From Panicum virgatum (Eukaryota > Streptophyta > Magnoliopsida > Poales > Poaceae): a stretch of 64,000 nucleotides of DNA. Positions within the stretch are counted from its first letter, which is position 1, and every line of letters begins with the position of its first letter. This document shows, piece after piece, positions 57,775 through 64,000 of the stretch. The position numbers and the translations under genes are program-made. The notes under the pieces were generated by a model. The model saw only the letters and a list, made by a program, of their open reading frames with translations. It was not told the origin of the DNA and made no database searches. Where the stretch lies: the NCBI RefSeq assembly GCF_016808335.1, contig NC_053153.1, forward strand, positions 14,891,033 through 14,955,032, in the 5' to 3' direction.

Positions 57775-60700
57775 ATGGACCCCTTCGATGATGACGAGGT
57801 CGCCAAGCAATACATGTTGGATGCAATAAACGAAGATACGAGGGCCAACACCACCCAGCCAATCGCTAAAAAAGATGCTCGGACAGCTGATTCGTTCCTG
57901 AATATGTCTGGAGATGCCAATGAAGAAGATGATGACTTTGCGCCGCCGCCCAATCAACAGCAGCATGTTCCAGTACGAATCTTAAAACTATATTCATGGT
58001 GACTTCAGTAAATTAGTTTTGCGATTAACATATATTTTCTGTAATTTAGTCGACCTCCGCATCGACTTCGTTGAGCCAGTCAAAAGGGAGACGCCGGCCA
58101 ACCAAGAAAATGGAGGGAAGACAGGTCGTCACAGAAGTGGACGCGGAGGGCTGTCCAAGTGCTCCAGAGGCTGCTAGCACAAAATTTGTCAACCAATGTG
58201 GGGTTATTGTTCGGGCAAGAATTTCGATCCCCACAAGACTATGGAAAACGAGCAAACCCGAAGAACAGCAACACGCCGTGCCTGCACATCAGAAGGAAAT
58301 GCTATGGGCAGAACTCAAGGATATGTTCACTCTTCCTGAAGAAGTTAACCAAGAACTTGTGAAGAAATGTACCTTGAAAAAGATGGCCCTTGCCTTTGCA
58401 ACTTTCAAGAAGAAGTTGTACATCAATTACATCAAGAAGGATAAGGAGCCGAACTGGGACGATCTTCCTCAGGTTAAACCATACTAGGAGGAGTTCAAAC
58501 AATACAAACTATCAGAGGAAGCCCAAGAAAAATCCGAACAGGCCAAGGTGAATGCAGCAAATAAGAAGTACAGCCACCACCTTGGGGCTGCCGGGTACAA
58601 GAAGTCAGTTAAAAAATGACAGAAGATGGAGCAGGACCTTATGGATAGAGGCATCAGGCCGACGACTTGGGATTGGCCGGATAGATCCAAGTGGTGGTTA
58701 TTTGCTAATGGCGTGACACTAAACCAGTTGGATGGAAGTTTGGTCGTGCCCGAGCATATGCAAGAAGTGTCCCGCGATCTAGTCACTGCAATAGATGAGA
58801 CCCAACAAGGAACATTCCAGCCTCAAAGAGAGAATGATGAGCTGACAAGGGCATTAAAGAATCCGGAACACCCTAGACGAGCCCACAGCATCGGCGTGGT
58901 CCCATGGAAAGTTGCTTGGGCCGGAGATTCCTCTTACAAGACTCACCGAAAGAGCAAAGCCGAATAGGAAGAGAAATTTCGTGCCATACAAGAAGAGATG
59001 AACAGGAAGTATGCGTCCTTGGAATCTTAGATGGATGCCAGGGTCAGTGAGGCAGTGCGGCTAGCTCTGAGCCAAAGGGCCATTGCTGGGTCGCACCCAG
59101 ATGTTGTGATAAGCCCGGCCTCTCAGCGACACAGCAGCTGTGCATCCACGGCGTCGCCCGACGTACAAGCGGAACAGCAACCCCAGATTGAGCCAACGGC
59201 GGTAGATGACCAGAGGTATCCAGTGGATGATGTCACCATGCCGACACTGTGCGAGCTTCATGTGCGAGCAAGAAATATATCCATTCATGTCGCATACGGG
59301 TCAGCCCTGCCCCTGAATCCTTCTACTACAATTCATGGAAGGCCGATACCCCTGGCTACACCTCCGTCACAGTCGAGCAGATAGTTGGAAACAATGAGGA
59401 TCTTGAGCTCGACTTCATTGGAGGGGATGGAGAGAAGACATTGGGAGATGCACTGCACGGGGTCGTTCTATGGCGCAAGGCCGACATCAAACTTACAACG
59501 GCTCCCGTGCAGACCGATCGCCCGTCTCCACGGCCTCCCTCACCGCCGTCCCCACAACCACCTCCTTCACCACCGTCTCCACCGGCGCAAAGGGCCACGA
59601 GTGCTCCAACTCCTCCTGCACCAGAAAAAGGAAAGAAAAGGACAGCATCCCTCCCAGCGGCTGGACCCTCAAAGAAGAAGCAAAAAACGGTCGAAAGAAA
59701 ATTAACCTACAAGAAAACCGCTGAGGGGTTGGAAGAGGAGACTGCTCGATATATAAAAGAACAATTGAAGCCTAAAGTCCCCCCGCCGAGCGAAAAGGTA
59801 CCTCTAGAACTAGGGAAAAAGCTTCTCGCAAACCTAGACAACCCACCAAAACCGAAAAGCTTACCCTCGGACTATGATCGTACTCTGACAAAGGCACATA
59901 AGGTGAGAAATCTAAAGAAAAAATGTGGCAAGACCAATCCTCAGCTTGGCACACAACAAAAAGAACTCGAGCCCCTCCGGGTCCAGGGTTGCCACTCCTA
60001 TACCCGATGGACGTACAACTCCAGGCGGATCTACAGACCGCGATATTTCTTTCTGAAACTGGATTAACGCTAGAGGAGGCAACGGGGCAAGTGGAGGCGG
60101 CAATCCCTGTCGCTCCCATTCTTACTCCATTCCAGCATGGAAAACCTTTTGTCACTGAGGAAGAGGAGAAAAGTCTAGGCACGCAGATGTTCAATTTCCA
60201 TAGATGGTACCTGAGAATGTCGAATGACGAAGGGAAAATGTTTGGAGTCAAGTATCATGACCATGATTTCTTCCGCGGGGAGGACAACTTCTGGGTGTAC
60301 TTCAAAAATTTATATCACATTTACCATCGACAAGCCCTCGACATCTCTATCATCACCATTTGGGTTTTGTAAGTATCACTTACCTCTACATTAATACTTT
60401 TTGTTAACAAGAACATAATTATATATGTGCATTATAAAATTTCTATTGTATCATTTAGACAGGAGACCCAAAGAAGCCGAAAACATGGATGGCACCATCA
60501 GATCGGCTTCATGTCTCCTATGCTAGTCAACCAGAAAGTGCTCAACGAAAATTACAAGGAAACGTGCCAAAACATGTACGATTCGTTGACTAGGCAAAAT
60601 TACAAATCCTATATATTCATACCATACAACTTTGGGTAAGCCTTGGTCGACTCAATCCTCTGTTATATTACTAAATAAATACTAAGTCGTCTAATGCATG

Positions 60701-61413
60701 TATGTATATATCCTATCTATATCTGCAGTTATCATTGGATTTTACTCATACTTTCCGTAGAGACCGGCAATCTTATAGTCTTTGACTCAATGAGAAATCC
60801 AAAGTCCGCAATCCAACATATCCTAGACCCCTTGAACAAGTAAGTTCAGTTTGCACAATCAAATCCTTTTTCTGTTAATAACAATTAATGAATATCAAAC
60901 TTAACTTTCAGCACAGGGTTTGGAAAAAAATTTGTGAAAAATAGCAAAGGACGTGGTCAATGGAGGCCCGAACTGAACGTTAACATGGATTATCCGGTAT
61001 GTTGATTCATAAAGATTTGTCTAGTTAAGTATATAATCCCAAATTATTCTAAATTGAGTAATTTATTTGTTTCTCCCTAAGTGTGCGAGACAACAACAAA
61101 GAACTGATTGGTGCGGGTACTACGTATGCGACTACTTGCACATCATGACTCCATGCGGGAAGGCTACTGATGAAGACACGAGAGTACGTCCAAACCGTTC
61201 ACTAGTATATTTTCATAATTGTACTAACGCACATGATGTTAATCCTTTTTTCCTAAATGATAGATGTCTCAAATGGGGGATGAATGTTACTCTACTAATC
61301 GGATCAACGCCGTGTGCGAGCAGCTCGCCGGATTCATTTTGAACGAGATCTTGGATCCTAGAGGCGAGTTCTACCATGACGGTCACATCCATAGAGGACT
61401 TCCATCGACCTCC
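57775..61413 (+). pseudogene. E2 second gene: Ulp1-like protease C-terminal domain, broken
   Basis: The first coding exon starts MDPFDDDEVAKQYMLDAIN. A longer second exon from about 58051 encodes a charged region and reaches FIGGDGEKTLGDALHGVVLW (near 59415), matching PGGDGERTLAEAIHGYILW in E1. A Pro-rich linker and a Lys-rich patch follow. Later exons encode RQALDISIITIWVL, YHWILLILSVETGNLIVFDS (likely catalytic His and Asp; 60730-60838), QRTDWCGYYVCDYLH (likely Cys; 61081-61182) and a terminal exon 61263-61413 ending GEFYHDG ... TS. This is the His-Asp-Cys layout of C48/Ulp1 peptidases. In-frame stops at 58485, 58617, 58965 and 59028, and frameshifts near 59340-59385 and 59990, make it a pseudogene. 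The catalytic exons remain open. Confidence 0.8.
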
Positions 61414-61699
61414 TGAGGGGACCAATAGTTTGACTACAAACATGACTTGTACATTTGTAAATATTTCTAAACGTGATGTCTTGATGTTTGTATATTTGTA
61501 AATATATTAGTTCATCTAATTAGCTTAATTATATGCTCGCATTTCACTTTTAGTTAGTTTCATATATTCTTTGAAAATGAACACATACGTACGACCAATG
61601 AACGTATACTGTTGTAGAGCTCGAGTGCGTTTAGCAATTATAAAAGAATAAATAGTAATAAATAAAACAAACAAAACTGGAATACAGGAAAAAAAAGGG

Positions 61700-61930
61700 A
61701 AAAGGTCATTGGCACCAGTTGGAAAGACCAACTAGTACCAAAGGGGCTGCCACCTTGCGTCAACGTAGCAGCCACTTTGCACCAGTTGGTCTTTCCAACC
61801 GGTGCCAATGGAAGCCTAAGGCACCAGATTAAATACCTGGGGTCTTAAGGAGACACCTTTGGTCTTGGTTTGGGGGAACCGGTTGGAAAACCGGTGCCGA
61901 AGGGTGTTTCCAACCGGTTCCCATGGCGTG
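61700..61930. repeat. E2 subterminal repeat array (3' end)
   Basis: Degenerate copies of GGCACCAGTTGG, CCAACCGGTGCC and CCGGTTGG in both orientations within 240 bp of the right terminus. Confidence 0.75.
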
Positions 61931-61984
61931 TTTTCTAGTAGTGCTAGTTCGACTATTAATTGACTAATTTTTCAGTTTGGCTAT

Positions 61985-62265
61985 ATCTAACAGCTCAATA
62001 TTTATCCTGAAATGTAAGATATTTTATTTTATTCTAAGTTAAAATATTCTAAATTTGACCAAGTTTATAGGAAAGAGTAATAATATTTTAAATATCAAAT
62101 GACAATTATTAGATCCATTATGAAATATTTTTAGATTTTTATAATTTACTTATTTGACGTGTTAGTTGTTAATATTCTTCCCTGTAAGTTTGGTCAAACG
62201 TAGACTACTTTAACTTAGGACAAAGCAAAATGTCATATATTTCACAATGGAAAGAGTATATACAT
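61985..62265. repeat. Degenerate Stowaway-like repeat
   Basis: The words TAAGATATTTTATTTTATTC, AATTTGACCAAGTTTATAGG and TTGGTCAAACGTAGACTACT are typical of old grass Stowaway-type MITEs. The ends are too diverged for exact limits. Confidence 0.45.
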
Positions 62266-62310
62266 ATTTAGAATCATATAATAAGAGCACTTTGAGAGAG
62301 TTAATTGTAT

Positions 62311-62567
62311 ACTACCTTTGTCCCAGAATACCACTATTTTTATATTTTCTTCGAGTCAAATCTTTTAAACTTTGATCGTAGACGGCAAAAAACTATAAAA
62401 GCTGATAACATAAAAGTGATATCAGTTTTTCCATAATGAAAATAACAATCACAACATGTAACATTTTTATTTAAAAATAATTATTTTTGAAGACATTATT
62501 GGTCAAAGTTGAAACTGTTTGATTTTGACCAAGTCAAAAAGTCGTTATATTTTAGGATGGAGCTGGT
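62311..62567. mobile_element. Stowaway-like MITE, diverged ends
   Basis: The left end CTACCTTTGTCCCAGAATA and the right end TATATTTTAGGATGGAGCTG are weak inverted copies of the CTCCCTCCGTCCC-type terminus. The interior has AAACTTTGATC and GATTTTGACCAAGTCAAAAA. TA-type flanks are plausible. Confidence 0.55.
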
Positions 62568-62654
62568 ATGACTTTTTAATAATGGCATCTCCAAATAAAA
62601 CAAGAAATAAGAATTAGGATGAATTGGAAAGCAGCTGTTCGTAGATACGGAACA

Positions 62655-64000
62655 GATACTTAATTAATTGGGGCAATTGCGTTTTTACCCCTGTTTTAAA
62701 CCTCAATTGCTTTTTTACCCTCACTTTCTTTCACTTTGCATTCTTACCCCTACTGTTCCAATGTGAATCCTCCGTTTGCCCCTATTTTTGACACCGTTAG
62801 ATGCAGCAAAGATTTTATGAATTATAAAAGTAAGAAAACTTTTCATAATAAGGCGAAAAGACAAGACTACCCCTTATCCCTTCAACAGTTCAACTCCCTC
62901 CCCTCACCCTCCCGTACTCCCGTTCCTCCGGAGGCGCGCGGAGCGGAGCGGAGCGCACAGGGAGGCGCCCAGGGTTTGCGCGCAGCGCGCGGGGGTGGTG
63001 CAGCTGCGGGCGCGTCCGGCGGCTGCGGCTGCGGCCAGCGCTAGGCAAGGGCGCCGCCTGTGGCGGCGCCTGCAGCTCGTGGAGGCAGGGGGAGCGGACT
63101 GCAGCGGCGCCTGCAACTCGCGCGAGGCAGGGGCGCGGCCTGCAGCGGCGCGTGCGGCCTGCACGTACAGGGGCGCGGCCTGCGGCGGCGGCTGCCGCTG
63201 GCGCGTGGAGGGGTTGTGGCCTGCGCGTGGAGGGGGCAGTGCAGGGGCGCGTGGAGGGGCAGTGTAGCTGCGGCTGTGGACAGCGCGTGCAGGAGGAACA
63301 AAGCTAGGAAGAGACTGGCCGGCCGGCGGTCAGAGACTCAGAGTACGTTAGCCCGTCTCTCACGATCAATTGCAAGTTGCATTGTTCCAAGCTGATTCAT
63401 CCATCGAGAGGGAAGAAGTGTGGGTTCCTTATAGAAATAGAAGGAGAGATAGAGAGAGCATATATTGAGTTCAAGCAAAGGCACCGGGGTCTTTCGCGTG
63501 TTCCCTCCATGCTGGTTAGATGACTTGGTGTGCGATGATTCAGGCAAAAGTTTAGCTTCACATCCAGAAGGGTGACAAAAAAATTAGCTGCCAGATAATA
63601 TGCATGTGGTTTGAACTTAGTTATATGTGTCATGATGCTGTCCAAATTCTATTAATTTCTTGTTCATATTGATATTGAAATGTTGCTGCAATATAATACA
63701 AGATAATATGCTCAATTGTTAGGAATAGATGCATGAATGTGATGCAGCCACCTCTCATCATGTAATATACCAGTCGTTTTTGTTGGACACCTATGTTGGG
63801 ATGTGATCTCATGGTGCTTCTCTTTTGGATATGTATGATGGGGGGTTCTGATTTAGTGCTACATCTCTTTTGGATATGTATATATATATGATGGGATGTT
63901 ATCTATCTATTATCAACATATATGCATGTGGTTTCAACTTAATTTTGTATGTCATGTTCCTGTCCAAATTTCTGTCAAATAATTGTTCATATTCTTATTG
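62655..64000. other. Spacer with GC-rich block; possible left end of a Mutator-like element
   Basis: GGGGCAATTGCGTTTTTACC near 62670 resembles the end of plant Mutator-like elements. A GC-rich block of tandem-like GGCGCGGCCTGCAGCGGCGC units follows (62930-63290), without a recognised domain. From 63380 it is AT-rich spacer in which an 80-bp phrase (TGCATGTGGTTTGAACTTAG ...) recurs 322 bp later. No gene is supported, and a right terminus was not seen in the window. Confidence 0.35.

Larger units (their letters stand above)
48722..61943 (+). mobile_element. E2: complete 13.2-kb CACTA (En/Spm) element, TSD CTA
   Basis: The left end CACTAATAGAAAACACGCC and the right end GGCGTGTTTTCTAGTAGTG are inverted copies over 19 bp with one mismatch. 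The direct repeat CTA lies at 48719-48721 and 61944-61946. Length is 13,222 bp. Order: terminal array (48745-49100), TATA box, TNP2-type transposase (49806-54577, with two insertions), internal repeat array (54985-55355) with TATA box, GC-rich leader, CA-rich repeats, second gene (57775-61413), terminal array (61700-61930). Repeat words are built on GGTACCGGTTGG / CCAACCGGTACC, different from E1. Both genes are broken. It is a separate family from E1 with the same overall plan, inserted in the opposite orientation. Confidence 0.94.

Overview
The window is nuclear DNA of a grass (Poaceae). The evidence is large introns, GC-rich 5' coding ends, grass-type MITEs, solo-LTR and CACTA (En/Spm) transposons, and two recognisable grass developmental genes. 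A panicoid cereal is my best guess, but the species cannot be fixed from sequence alone.

Genic part (about 0.9-26.5 kb). (1) An AMEIOTIC1/DYAD/SWI1 meiosis gene on the minus strand (CDS 1110-6339, 10 coding exons, 789 residues when spliced by GT-AG signals). (2) An intronless CDK-like protein kinase on the plus strand (12563-13777). (3) A small uncharacterised Cys-rich plant protein on the plus strand (16169-16792). (4) A YABBY transcription factor of the Shattering1/YABBY2 type on the minus strand (CDS 19304-26346, 6 exons, 188 residues, all splice sites GT-AG). From memory, rice carries AM1 and OsSh1/YABBY2 a few loci apart on chromosome 3, so this looks like the conserved AM1-Sh1 neighbourhood. 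The spacers hold a 1.44-kb solo LTR with a 5-bp target duplication, several MITEs, a TIR element that seems to have captured GC-rich DNA, and a LINE 3' end.

Transposon part (about 28.5-62 kb). Two large complete CACTA elements dominate. Element E1 (31755-44386, TSD AAC, genes on the minus strand) has split a LINE. Element E2 (48722-61943, TSD CTA, genes on the plus strand) carries nested insertions. They belong to different families: the terminal motif of E1 contains TTTTGTCCCGGTTGG and that of E2 contains GGTACCGGTTGG. Their plan is the same: a terminal repeat array, a TNP2/TNPD-type transposase gene, an internal array of family-specific repeats next to a TATA box, then a second gene ending in a Ulp1-like (C48) cysteine protease domain, and the other terminal array. 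All four genes carry stops or frameshifts, so both elements look defective for their own movement. A 493-bp non-autonomous CACTA element (29911-30403, TSD CCA) has E2-like motifs.

The strongest unexplained signal is the third, internal repeat array, found at the second gene's promoter in both CACTA families. Next come two tRNA-like tracts in E2-type elements, and a 373-bp hAT-type insertion that keeps the transposase reading frame open.
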